DNA from: Streptomyces sp. NRRL WC-3605
Lineage (GTDB): Bacteria; Actinomycetota; Actinomycetes; Streptomycetales; Streptomycetaceae
Direction of reading: 5' to 3'
Assembly (NCBI RefSeq): GCF_001509795.1
Contig: NZ_LLZN01000113.1
Span: forward strand, 158,697 to 222,696
Length of the DNA stretch: 64,000 nucleotides
Shown: positions 19,695 to 27,961 of the stretch, piece after piece
Layout: each line of letters opens with the position of its first letter
Position numbering within the stretch: position 1 is the stretch's first letter
Translations under genes and position numbers: made by a program
The notes under the pieces: model-generated
The model's database searches: none
What the model saw: the letters and a program-made list of their open reading frames with translations, nothing else
Told to the model about the DNA's origin: nothing

Positions 19695-19842
19695 GCTGCC
19701 CTCAGCGGGGGCGGGGTGCGGATGTGAGGGTTCGACGGGCCAGGTCGGGGGCGGTGTGAGGGGGCCGGGCGAGAGGCACCGAAGCTCAGAAGTCCCTCAT
19801 GTGCGTGGACCGTGCACACATCGGCCGTCTAGGGTCCCGATC

Positions 19843-20625
19843 ATGCCCGACATATCCCTGACCATGGTCGCCGTCCTGTGCCTCGCGGCCCTCGCGGCCG
19901 GATGGATCGACGCCGTGGTCGGCGGCGGGGGCCTCCTGCTCCTGCCCGCCCTGCTGCTGGGCCTGCCCGCGGGCAGCCCGGCCGCGTACGCGCTCGGCAC
20001 CAACAAGGCGGTGGCGATCGTCGGCACGACGGGTGCCGCCGTGACCTACGTCCGCAAGGCGCCCGTCGACGTCGGGCTCGCCGTGCGCATCGGACTCGCG
20101 GCGCTCGCCGGCTCCAGCGGCGGCGCCTTCTTCGCGGCCGGCATGAGCACCGAGGTCCTCAAGCCCGTGATCATGGTGGTGCTGCTCTCGGTGGGCGCCT
20201 TCGTCATCCTGCGCCCCGCCTTCGGCACGGCCCCGGCGCCCGGCCCGGCCTCGCGCCGCCGCGTCCTCGCGGCGATCGGCCTCGCGGGCCTCGGCATCGG
20301 CTTCTACGACGGACTCATCGGCCCCGGCACCGGCACGTTCCTGGTGCTCGCGCTCACCGCCGTGCTGCACCAGGACCTGGTCACGGCCTCCGCGACCGCC
20401 AAGATCGTCAACTGCTGCACCAACGCCGGGGCGCTGGCCACCTTCGCCTGGCAGGGCACGGTCTGGTGGCAACTGGCCGCCGTGATGGCCCTGTTCAACC
20501 TGGCGGGCGGCACGCTGGGGGCCCGTACCGCCCTGAAGAAGGGCAGCGGCTTCGTCCGGATCGTGCTGCTGACGGTGGTGTTCTCGCTGGTGGCGAAGCT
20601 GGCGTACGAGCAGTGGCTCGCCTGA
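19843..20625 (+). CDS. TauE/SafE-family membrane permease
   Basis: A protein of 260 residues with about eight transmembrane segments in two pseudo-repeats. The family motif (G)WIDAVVGGGGLLLLPALL opens the first half and GFYDGLIGPGTGTFLVL the second. TauE/SafE proteins export sulfite, sulfoacetate or related small anions. It lies opposite the nir operon and converges on the sortase gene. A link to sulfite or nitrite handling is tempting, because both are NirB-type substrates, but is not shown. The ATG at 19843 begins the membrane domain; a longer frame from 19756 adds an Arg/Pro-rich segment without coding character. Confidence 0.83.
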   Translation: MPDISLTMVAVLCLAALAAGWIDAVVGGGGLLLLPALLLGLPAGSPAAYALGTNKAVAIVGTTGAAVTYVRKAPVDVGLAVRIGLAALAGSSGGAFFAAGMSTEVLKPVIMVVLLSVGAFVILRPAFGTAPAPGPASRRRVLAAIGLAGLGIGFYDGLIGPGTGTFLVLALTAVLHQDLVTASATAKIVNCCTNAGALATFAWQGTVWWQLAAVMALFNLAGGTLGARTALKKGSGFVRIVLLTVVFSLVAKLAYEQWLA

Positions 20626-20640
20626 CCCGCCCGGACGCCC

Positions 20641-21285
20641 TCAGCGGCTGCCGGTGAGGTGGGCGAAGACGACCACGTTGCCCCGGTAGCCGGTCGCCCG
20701 GGAGTAGCCGCCGCCGCAGGTGATCACCCGCAGCTCGGGGCGGGCCGCCGGGCCGTACACCTTCTCGTCCGGGAAGTGCTTCGCGTCGTACACCTCCACG
20801 GCGTCCACGGTGAACACGGCCGTGCCGCCGTCGCGCCGGTCCACCTCGATGGTGCCGCCCTTGCGCACGGCACCGAGGCGGTAGAACACGGCGGGCCCGT
20901 CGGCGTTGTCGACATGGCCGGCGACGATCGCGGTGCCCTTCTCACCGGGTGTGGTCCCCGACTCGTACCAGCCGGCGAGGTCCGGGCGTCCGGCGGGCGG
21001 TACGTCGAGACTGCCGGAGGACGTCAGCCCCAGGCCGGTCAGCGGCGCGTCGACACGGATCGCGGGGATGCGGATGCGGTCGGGCGGGGAGGGTGGCAGG
21101 GCCCGCGCGGCGGTTCCGGCGGCCCGGGCGCCGGCGCCCGGTGCGTCCGTGCGGGCGGCCTGCGCCGTCGACGGCTGCGGCGGCGGGTGCTCGGTGCCGC
21201 CGGCCAGCAGCAGCACGGCACAGCCGAGCGCCAGCACACTGGCCGCCGCTATCGCGACGTCGCCCGTCCTGCGGTCATTGCGCAC
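20641..21285 (-). CDS. Class F-type sortase
   Basis: A protein of 214 residues. N-terminal membrane anchor (residues ~8-30), Ala/Pro linker, then a sortase beta-barrel from about residue 70. The triad is visible: His124 in VAGHVDN, Cys190 in VITCGGGY, Arg201 in TGYRGNVVV. TCGG with the short barrel fits class F (actinobacterial) sortases rather than class E. Acts outside the membrane to cleave and transfer surface proteins. The GTG start follows a GGAGG site 5 nt away. Downstream of, and probably co-transcribed with, the secreted protein gene ending at 21403. The sorting motif it uses is not evident here. Confidence 0.88.
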   Translation of the reverse strand: MRNDRRTGDVAIAAASVLALGCAVLLLAGGTEHPPPQPSTAQAARTDAPGAGARAAGTAARALPPSPPDRIRIPAIRVDAPLTGLGLTSSGSLDVPPAGRPDLAGWYESGTTPGEKGTAIVAGHVDNADGPAVFYRLGAVRKGGTIEVDRRDGGTAVFTVDAVEVYDAKHFPDEKVYGPAARPELRVITCGGGYSRATGYRGNVVVFAHLTGSR

Positions 21286-21402
21286 CTGTGCCTCCTCGGA
21301 TGTGCCTCATCGGCCCTCATCCCCCTCCGGGCCGCGAGGGGCGTCGGACCCGGAGGGGGAGGGGACGTGCGGTACCGGCGGACGGACAGCGGAGGGTGTC
21401 CG

Positions 21403-21921
21403 TCAGATCCCGTCGCCTCTCGCCCGGCGATGCAGGAGCCAGGTACCGCCCGCGGCGGCGACGGCGAGAGCCGTCACACCGGCCGCGGTCCGCACGGGGT
21501 CGTGGCCGAACGCGCCGCCGACCCCCGTCTTCACACCTCCCCGTGGATGCGTCTGCCCGCGCGGCGCGGTCAGCGTGACCACCAGGTCGCCGGCGACCCG
21601 CTTGCCGCCCTCCGCGCAGGTCGCGACGATCTCGTACGTGCCCGGCTGCGCGCTCGGCGGCACCCGGAACCGTCCGGCCGCCTGCTCGTCGTGGGTGCTG
21701 GGCACCAGGGAGAACGATCCGGCGCCCACCGCGCTGGCGTCGCCGGCGGCGGCGCCCCGCGGGCAGAACTCCGTGTGCACGGTGACCTCCCCGCCCGGCT
21801 CGACCGAGGACGGGAACACCTCCAGGCCGCCGCTGTCCCCGCCGTACGCGGGGGTGACGACGAGCCCCACGGCGCCGGCGGCCAGCGCGGCCCCGGTCAG
21901 CAGACGGGTGGTACGTCGCAT
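21403..21921 (-). CDS. Secreted beta-sandwich protein with C-terminal membrane anchor, sortase neighbour
   Basis: A protein of 172 residues. Sec signal peptide (RRTTRLL then hydrophobic, A-Y-G near residue 27). An Ig/carboxypeptidase-regulatory-like beta domain at about residues 30-120 (LEVFPSSVEPGGEVTVHTEFC ... GTYEIVATC) with two cysteines likely disulfide-bonded. A glycine-rich stretch follows, then a hydrophobic helix and an HRRAR tail. The tail has sorting-signal form, but there is no recognisable LPxTG/LAxTG. Lies 117 bp before the sortase gene on the same strand. GGAG precedes the ATG. I do not recognise a precise family; the pairing suggests a sortase substrate or accessory. Confidence 0.75.
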   Translation of the reverse strand: MRRTTRLLTGAALAAGAVGLVVTPAYGGDSGGLEVFPSSVEPGGEVTVHTEFCPRGAAAGDASAVGAGSFSLVPSTHDEQAAGRFRVPPSAQPGTYEIVATCAEGGKRVAGDLVVTLTAPRGQTHPRGGVKTGVGGAFGHDPVRTAAGVTALAVAAAGGTWLLHRRARGDGI

Positions 21922-22442
21922 CGATGCTCCTCCGAGCGGAACACGGCCCGCGGCATCCCCATGTGCCGCCGTCTCGGCCGAGCCCCTGCCCTTCCGAGGA
22001 AAGTCGCAGCGGCGCGGGAGCGCTTGTCGAGACCGGGCCGGGAGCGGGGTGAACGGGTGCCGCAGGAACCGCCCGTGAGCCTGCCGTGGACTTCGTTTCA
22101 GCAGGTCACCGGCGATTCGGCCGGATCGCCCGGAGCGAATCGGCTGTCCGGGGGGACACGCGTGTGAACGGGTGACACGACCCCTGCCCCAGGGCGCCGG
22201 TTCCCGGCCGGCGCCTTCGGGTCCCTGGTCCGGGTCGTCGCGTCCGGTCCCGCCTTCGGGCCCCCGCCCCCCGGTCCGGCCCTCGTGCACGGGGTTCGAC
22301 GGCGTTCTGGACCGATGGCGGGCGGGGCGAGGTTGCCGTGTCTGCGGGGCCGGAGGGGGGAGTCAAGACCGGCACGCGGGGGCCGGTGAACCGCGCCCGG
22401 CCCGGGGCGTCCTGGGGACCGGGGGCACGGGGGCGGCCCGCG
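21922..22442. other. 521-bp intergenic region with nested inverted repeats and a dispersed repeat copy
   Basis: No gene is supportable. It holds the promoter side of the secreted-protein gene and an inverted pair GATTCG (22114-22119) / CGAATC (22136-22141) around CCGG arms. A flanking pair GTCACC / GGTGAC lies about 60 nt apart, and a TGTCC/GGACA hairpin at 22144-22158. The last ~70 bases (22361-22430) are copy A of a dispersed repeat. Confidence 0.5.
22361..22430 (+). repeat. Dispersed intergenic repeat, copy A
   Basis: About 70 bp nearly identical (a few substitutions and small gaps) to the reverse complement of 28665-28740. The shared core contains AAGACCG, CACGCGGGGGCCGGTGAACC, GCGTCCTGGG and ACCGGGGGC. 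Non-coding in both places: it abuts the 3' end of the phosphotransferase gene here and lies between divergent genes at copy B. Function unknown. Confidence 0.75.
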
Positions 22443-23369
22443 TCACCGGTCCGACAGCACCTCGGCCACCGTCCGCCGGGCCACGGCCGCCAGGACCGGG
22501 TTGGTGCCGTTGCCGCAGACGTCGCCGTAGTAGTGCTCCGCCGTCAGCCCGAACCGCAGGGCCCAGCCCCGGCCCCGCTCCCAGGTGGCGTCGTCCGCGC
22601 CGGCCGCCGAGCGGAAGACCTGGCGGGTTCCGGCGTCCAGGACGGTCCAGGCCGGCATGAGGTCGGCGGCCGGGTCGCCGGTCCCGAAGCAGCCGAAGTC
22701 GATGACGGCGGTGAGCCGGCCGGAGGAGGTCAGTAGATTGCCCGGCAGGAGATCGCCGTGCAGCCAGACGGGGGTGCCGTCCCAGCCGGGAACCCGGAGC
22801 ACGTCCTCCCACACCCCGGTGGCCGCCCGCGCGTCCAGCGCGTCCGCCGCCCCCAGGCCGCGGATCGCGGCCCGCACGTCCGCGTCGCCCTCGGAGACCG
22901 GGCCGCCCCGGTACGACGGCGGCCCGCCGGCGGCGTCCACCGACCGCAGCGCCGCGACGAAACGCCCCAGCTCCCGGGCGGCCGCGGCGAGGTCGGCGGG
23001 CGGGGCCTCGAAGGCGTCCGCGCCCTCCAGCCACGCGTACACCCCCCACGGCAGCCCGTACCCGGCGCCCGGCCCGCCCAGCGCGAGCGGCGCCGGGACC
23101 GTGAGCGGCAGGTGCGGGGCGAGCCGGGGCAGCCAGCGGTGCTCGGCGCCGACCTGCCGCGCCCCGCCGGGCAGCCGCGGCAGCCGTACGACGAGGTCGG
23201 GGCCGAGCCGGAACATGGCGTTGTCGGTCCCGGCGGACGCCACGCGCCGCACCGCGAGCCCGGCCCAGTGCGGGAACCGCCCGGCGACCAGCCGCTCCAC
23301 CAGCGCCTCGTCGATGTCCAGTTCGTCGGCGTGCATACGGACCGGCGGCGACTCGGGGCGGGACGGCAT
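22443..23369 (-). CDS. Aminoglycoside-phosphotransferase-fold kinase (APH/choline kinase superfamily)
   Basis: A protein of 308 residues with a bilobed APH fold. The Brenner-type catalytic loop is HGDLLPGN and the metal-binding motif AVIDFGCFGTGDPAADL; GAGYGLPWGVYAWLEG marks the hinge. This subgroup is common in actinomycetes, annotated as putative aminoglycoside phosphotransferase, but its real substrates (antibiotics, sugars, choline-like compounds) are mostly unknown. A GAGGAG site is just upstream of the ATG at 23369; an internal ATG at 23336 is possible. It stands alone downstream of the metalloprotease gene. Confidence 0.85.
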   Translation of the reverse strand: MPSRPESPPVRMHADELDIDEALVERLVAGRFPHWAGLAVRRVASAGTDNAMFRLGPDLVVRLPRLPGGARQVGAEHRWLPRLAPHLPLTVPAPLALGGPGAGYGLPWGVYAWLEGADAFEAPPADLAAAARELGRFVAALRSVDAAGGPPSYRGGPVSEGDADVRAAIRGLGAADALDARAATGVWEDVLRVPGWDGTPVWLHGDLLPGNLLTSSGRLTAVIDFGCFGTGDPAADLMPAWTVLDAGTRQVFRSAAGADDATWERGRGWALRFGLTAEHYYGDVCGNGTNPVLAAVARRTVAEVLSDR

Positions 23370-23481
23370 ACGGCTCCTCGGGGCACCCGGAACGGTCGGG
23401 GACGGCCGCCAAGGTACGGGCTGGCACGCCGGCGCGGCCAGCGGTTTTCGCCCCCGCCGGCCGCGCTCACCACCCGTACCG

Positions 23482-25128
23482 TCAGGCCACGTTCACGGCC
23501 TTCCAGGCTGCGCCCACCGCCGCGTACTCCGCGCCGCCTGCCCCGTACAGGTCCTTCGCCGCGTTCAGGGTGGCCGTGCGGGCGCCCGCGTAGTTCGTGG
23601 AGGACGTCATGTAGACCGTCAGCGCCCGGTACCAGATCTTGCCGAGCCTGGCCCGGCCGATCCCGGTGACCGTCGAGCCGTCGCAGGTGGGGGAGTCGTA
23701 CCGGACGCCGTTGATCGTCTTCGCGCCGCTGCCCTCGGCCAGCAGGTACGCGAAGTGGTTGCCGACCCCGGACGAGTAGTGGACGTCGAGCCCGGAGACC
23801 GACGAGCTCCAGCAGTCCGCCGACTTACCGTCCCGCGACGGCTTGTCCATGTACCGCAGGGCGTCCCGGCCCAGCCCGGGGCGCACGACCCGCTCGCCGA
23901 TCAGGTAGTCGCCCGGCTCGGCGGCGTTGTCCGCGTGGAACTCCACGAGCGTCCCGAAGACATCGGACGTCGCCTCGTTCAGGCCGCCCGACTCGCCCGA
24001 GTACGTCAGGCCCGCCGTCTTGGACGTCACGCCGTGCGACATCTCGTGCCCGGCGACGTCGAGCGACACCAGCGGGCCGAGCTGGGTGCCGTCACCGTCG
24101 CCGTAGGTCATGCAGAAGCAACTGTCGTCCCAGAACGCGTTGTTGTAGTCGTTGCCGTAGTGCACCCGGTTGAACGAGCCCTTGCCGTCGCCGGCGATGC
24201 CGTTCCGGCCGTGCACGTCCCGGTAGTAGTCCCAGGTGACGTCCGTGCCGTACTGCGCGTCCACCGCGACCGTCGAGCGGTCGCCCGTGGTGCCGTCGCC
24301 CCAGTGGTCGTCGGCGTCGGTGAACACCGTGGCCGGGGCGCGGTCCAGACAGATCGTCAGGATGCACAGGTCCGTCTTGTTCGCGGCGTCACCCGTGTAC
24401 GTGTTCCCGCGCGTCGGGTCCTTGAGCTGGTACGACGGCTGCGAGCCGGAGGTCTGGAGCGGGACCGTGCCCGCGTACAGCGACCTGCCGTCGCCGGTCG
24501 CGGTCTCGATGCCGTCCCACGCGTCGATCCGGGCGCCGGTGCGGGCGTCGGTGAGCACCGTGCGGGCGACCGGGTTGCCGAGGGAGTCCTGGGCGGCGGC
24601 GTCGGTCCGCCAGGCCAGCCTCGGCGTGCCGTGCAGGGCGTCGACGACCAGCTCGGGGCGGGCGGTGAGCCGCCGCAGTGTCTGCCCGGCGTTGACGGCG
24701 CGCAGCACGCCCGCCGCGAGGTCGGCCGCCTTCGGCGCGGCGATCCGGGGGGTGACGCTCGCCAGGGAGAGGGTGCTCCGGGTCGCGCGGGAGGCGCTCC
24801 GGTAGGTGCCGTCCTTCGCGAGATGGACGACGAAGTCGCCGCCGAGGACGGGCAGTCCGCGGTAGGTGCGGTCGTAGCGGACGTGCTGGGTGCCGTCGGC
24901 GTCCACGACGACGTCCCGTACGGACGTGTCCTGGCGGGACGTCAGGCCCAGGGCCCCCGGAAGGTCCTTGAGGACCGCCGCCGCGTTCCGCAGCGCGGTG
25001 GCCCGGGTGGGTGTCTCGTCCGCACCGGCGGTGGGGGACAGGGCGGTGGCCATCAGCGCGGCGACCGCGACGGCGACGCCCGCCACGGCCGGACGGGAAC
25101 CCCTGAAGTACGGCCGTATTCGGCTCAT
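23482..25128 (-). CDS. Secreted M4-family (thermolysin-type) zinc metalloprotease preproenzyme
   Basis: A protein of 548 residues: signal peptide (~1-36, ending SPTAGA), FTP/PepSY propeptide (~45-215; HVRYDRTYRGLPVLGGDFVV is the typical core), then the M4 peptidase. Zinc and catalytic residues are H361-E362-x-x-H365 (HEMSH) and E385 in GGLNEATSD. Further conserved segments are DAQYGTDVTWDYY and the histidine-bearing VGNHFAYLLAEG. Acts extracellularly as a broad neutral protease after propeptide removal. Its length suggests no extra C-terminal domain. The ATG at 25128 has a GAGGAG site; the longer frame from 25182 lacks one. Divergent from the gamma-glutamylcyclotransferase-like gene. Confidence 0.93.
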   Translation of the reverse strand: MSRIRPYFRGSRPAVAGVAVAVAALMATALSPTAGADETPTRATALRNAAAVLKDLPGALGLTSRQDTSVRDVVVDADGTQHVRYDRTYRGLPVLGGDFVVHLAKDGTYRSASRATRSTLSLASVTPRIAAPKAADLAAGVLRAVNAGQTLRRLTARPELVVDALHGTPRLAWRTDAAAQDSLGNPVARTVLTDARTGARIDAWDGIETATGDGRSLYAGTVPLQTSGSQPSYQLKDPTRGNTYTGDAANKTDLCILTICLDRAPATVFTDADDHWGDGTTGDRSTVAVDAQYGTDVTWDYYRDVHGRNGIAGDGKGSFNRVHYGNDYNNAFWDDSCFCMTYGDGDGTQLGPLVSLDVAGHEMSHGVTSKTAGLTYSGESGGLNEATSDVFGTLVEFHADNAAEPGDYLIGERVVRPGLGRDALRYMDKPSRDGKSADCWSSSVSGLDVHYSSGVGNHFAYLLAEGSGAKTINGVRYDSPTCDGSTVTGIGRARLGKIWYRALTVYMTSSTNYAGARTATLNAAKDLYGAGGAEYAAVGAAWKAVNVA

Positions 25129-25229
25129 CGCTCTCCTCGATCTCGGCGGTGACCAAGATTCAAGAGGGCGTGCACATGCCATGACCAGGGTGACGCCGTG
25201 GAGGTGTGTGAGGGGAGAGAATCGTTTCC

Positions 25230-25655
25230 GTGACCCTCTCTCCCCGACTGCCGTTCTTCGTCTACGGCACGCTGCGCCCCGGCGAGCCCCACCACGACAC
25301 CCTGCTGCGCGGCCGCACCCTCACCGAGGAGCCGGGACGCCTGCGCGGAGCGCTGCTGTACGACGGCCCGGGCTACCCGTACGCCGTGGAGGAGCGGGGC
25401 GCCGGCACCGTCGAGGGCGACCTCGTCACCGTCCGCCCCGAGGACTACCCGGACCTGCTGGCCGCGCTCGACCGGCTGGAGGAGTACCGCCCGGGCGACC
25501 CGCGCAACCTCTACGAGCGCATCGCCCGCGAGGTGCTGCGCACCGGCGACGGCACGGCGGTCCGGGCCTGGGTGTACGTCGCCGCGCCCGCCGTCGCCGC
25601 CCGTCTGCGCACCCACGGCACACCGCTGGCGGGCGGCGACTGGAAGGCCCGGTGA
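25230..25655 (+). CDS. Gamma-glutamylcyclotransferase-fold (GGCT/AIG2-like) protein
   Basis: A protein of 141 residues with the GGCT-like barrel: FFVYGTLRPGEPHH at the N-terminus (substrate loop YGTLR) and DRLEEYRPG holding the conserved acidic position. Family members cyclise gamma-glutamyl amides to 5-oxoproline or act on related amines; small bacterial versions are mostly uncharacterised. GTG start. It is followed only by the 35-bp CTAG-bounded remnant and then the convergent nitrate reductase gene. Confidence 0.8.
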   Translation: MTLSPRLPFFVYGTLRPGEPHHDTLLRGRTLTEEPGRLRGALLYDGPGYPYAVEERGAGTVEGDLVTVRPEDYPDLLAALDRLEEYRPGDPRNLYERIAREVLRTGDGTAVRAWVYVAAPAVAARLRTHGTPLAGGDWKAR

Positions 25656-25661
25656 GGGCTC

Positions 25662-25696
25662 CTAGGCCGTGTCTTGGTCGTGTCCGCACCCCCTAG
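25662..25696. mobile_element. 35-bp CTAG-bounded remnant related to the 11.9-kb MITE
   Basis: Begins CTAGGCCGTGTCTTG, which matches the MITE left end at 13 of 15 bases, and ends GCACCCCCTAG, which matches its right end at 10 of 11; the whole interior is missing. It looks like a collapsed or solo footprint of the same element family. The right-hand CTAG supplies the TAG stop of the nitrate reductase gene, as in the full copy. Confidence 0.6.
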
Positions 25697-27858
25697 CGTT
25701 CGGCCCTCTCCAGCCGCACCGCGCAGGTCTTGAACTCCGGCATCCGGGACGTCGGGTCGAGCGCCGGGTTGGTGAGCGTGTTGGCGCGGCCCTCGCCCGG
25801 CCAGTGGAACGGCATGAACACCGTGTCGGGGCGGATGCCGGACGTGACGCGGGCGGGGGCCACCGCCCGGCCCCGGCGCGAGACCACGGCCACCCGGTCG
25901 CCCTCGGCCACCCCGAGCCGCGCCGCCAGCCGCGGATGCAGCTCCACGAACGGCCCCGGCGCCGCACTGTTCAGCTCCTCGACCCGGCGGGTCTGCGCGC
26001 CCGACTGGTACTGGGCCACGACCCGGCCCGTCGTCAGCAGCACCGGGTACTCCTCGTCGGGCTCTTCCGCCGCCGCCCGGTGTGTCACCGGCACGAACCG
26101 GGCCCGCCCGTCGGGCGTGGCGAACCGGTCCAGGAACAGCCGGGGCGTACCCGGGTGCGGGACGGCCCCCGCCTCGTCGCCGGCGGCGTCGTCCTCGCGG
26201 GCCGGATCGTCCGCGTGCTCGGTGACGCCGTCGGCGTCCGGTGGCGCGGGGCACGGCCAGAAGACGCCGTTCTCCTCCGCCAGCCGCTCGTAGGTGATCC
26301 CCGAGTAGTCCGCCGCACCGCCCGCGCTCGCCCGCCGCAGCTCCGCGAAGACCTCCTCCGCGTCGACGGGGAAGCCCTTCTCCAGCCCCTCGTCCGCGCC
26401 GAGCCGCGCCGCGAGCTCGTGCAGGACCTCCAGGTCGCTGCGCACCCCCGGCGGCGGGTCGATCGCCCGGCGGCGCAGGAGGACCCGGCCCTCCAGGTTC
26501 GTCGTCGTCCCCGTCTCCTCCGCCCACTGCGTCACCGGCAGCACCACGTCCGCGAGTTCGGCCGTCTCCGACAGCACGACGTCGCACACGGCGAGGAAGT
26601 CCAGCGACCTGATCCGCTCCTCGACGTGTGCGGCGCGCGGCGCCGACACCACCGGGTTGGAGCCCATGAGCAGCAGCGACCTGATGTCACCGCCCAGCGC
26701 GTCCAGCAGCTCGTACGCGCTGCGGCCGGGCCCCGGCAGCCGGTCCGGGTCGACGCCCCACACCCCGGCGACGTACCGCCGGGCGGCCGGGTCGTCCAGC
26801 TTGCGGTACCCGGGCAACTGGTCGGCCTTCTGGCCGTGTTCGCGTCCGCCCTGCCCGTTGCCCTGCCCGGTCAGGCAGCCGTAGCCGGACAGCGGCCGGC
26901 CCGCCCGGCCCGTCGCCAGGCACAGGTTGATCCAGGCGCCCACCGTGTCGGTGCCCTTGGACTGCTGCTCGGGCCCGCGCGCGGTCAGCACCATGGCGTG
27001 CTCCGGCGCGCAGAACATCCGCACCGCCTCCCGCAGTTCCGGAACGGACACCCCCGTGATCCGCTCCACGTACTCCGGCCAGTGCGCCATCGCCGCGGCC
27101 CGCGCGTCCTCCCAGCCGACCGTGCGCTCGCGCACGTACTCCTCGTCGACCCGGCCCTCGGCGACGACCAGGTGCAGCAGCCCGAGGGCCAGTGCGAGAT
27201 CCGTGCCGGGGCGGGGCGCGAGGTGCAGATCGGCCTGTTCGGCCGTCTTCGTGCGGCGCGGGTCGACGACGATCAGGGTGCCGCCGTTGTCCCGCAGCTC
27301 CTGGAAGAAGCGCAGCGACGGCGGCATGGTCTCCGCGAGGTTGGAGCCGACGAGGATCACACAGCCGGTGCGCGGGATGTCCTCCAGCGGGAACGGCAGC
27401 CCCCGGTCCAGGCCGAACGCCCTGATCCCGGCCGCCGCCGCCGACGACATGCAGAAGCGGCCGTTGTAGTCGATCTGCGAGGTGCCGAGCACGATCCGCG
27501 CGAACTTGCCGAGGCTGTACGCCTTCTCGTTGGTCAGCCCGCCCCCGCCGAACACCGCGCACGCGTCCGGGCCGTGCTCGGCGCGGGTGCGGGCCAGCCC
27601 TTCGGCGATCCGGTCGAGGGCCTCCGGCCAGCTCGCCGGCACGAGCGTGCCGCCGGACCGCACCAGCGGCGAGGTCAGCCGGACCCCGGAGGCCAGCACC
27701 GCGGGCGCCGTACGGCCCTTGCCGCACAGCGCGCCCCGGTTGACCGGGAAGTCCGGGCGCTCGACCACCGCGACGCCCCCGTCCCGCGTGGGCGTGAGGT
27801 TCATACCGCACTGCAGGGCGCAGTACGGGCAGTGCGTGGGCGTCGCGATGTTCGGCAT
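25693..27858 (-). CDS. nasA: Assimilatory nitrate reductase catalytic subunit (molybdopterin oxidoreductase)
   Basis: A protein of 721 residues. N-terminal [4Fe-4S] ligands C10-x2-C13-x3-C17 and C45 (GALCGKG). Bis-MGD domains follow (ILVGSNLAETMP, LLLMGSNPVVS). The molybdenum-ligand cysteine of Nas/Nap-type enzymes is C136 in NGRFCMSS. The C-terminal cofactor-binding domain ends MPEFKTCAVRLE. Reduces nitrate to nitrite in the cytoplasm, feeding NirBD. It lacks the C-terminal extra Fe-S/FAD modules of some Nas proteins, so a separate electron donor is needed. No Shine-Dalgarno is seen, but a CACGCT hexamer lies 7 nt before the ATG, suggesting a leaderless message. The TAG stop is shared with the CTAG of a transposon footprint. 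Called nasA in the Streptomyces literature. Confidence 0.92.
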   Translation of the reverse strand: MPNIATPTHCPYCALQCGMNLTPTRDGGVAVVERPDFPVNRGALCGKGRTAPAVLASGVRLTSPLVRSGGTLVPASWPEALDRIAEGLARTRAEHGPDACAVFGGGGLTNEKAYSLGKFARIVLGTSQIDYNGRFCMSSAAAAGIRAFGLDRGLPFPLEDIPRTGCVILVGSNLAETMPPSLRFFQELRDNGGTLIVVDPRRTKTAEQADLHLAPRPGTDLALALGLLHLVVAEGRVDEEYVRERTVGWEDARAAAMAHWPEYVERITGVSVPELREAVRMFCAPEHAMVLTARGPEQQSKGTDTVGAWINLCLATGRAGRPLSGYGCLTGQGNGQGGREHGQKADQLPGYRKLDDPAARRYVAGVWGVDPDRLPGPGRSAYELLDALGGDIRSLLLMGSNPVVSAPRAAHVEERIRSLDFLAVCDVVLSETAELADVVLPVTQWAEETGTTTNLEGRVLLRRRAIDPPPGVRSDLEVLHELAARLGADEGLEKGFPVDAEEVFAELRRASAGGAADYSGITYERLAEENGVFWPCPAPPDADGVTEHADDPAREDDAAGDEAGAVPHPGTPRLFLDRFATPDGRARFVPVTHRAAAEEPDEEYPVLLTTGRVVAQYQSGAQTRRVEELNSAAPGPFVELHPRLAARLGVAEGDRVAVVSRRGRAVAPARVTSGIRPDTVFMPFHWPGEGRANTLTNPALDPTSRMPEFKTCAVRLERAER

Positions 27859-27961
27859 GCCGTTCAGCGTGCGTCGGCCGTGTTACGTGCGCGGCGGCTC
27901 CCCGGTTACACGGGCGGCACGGTGACCTCCCCGCGTGCGGCGGGCCGCCGTGAGGCTTCCG

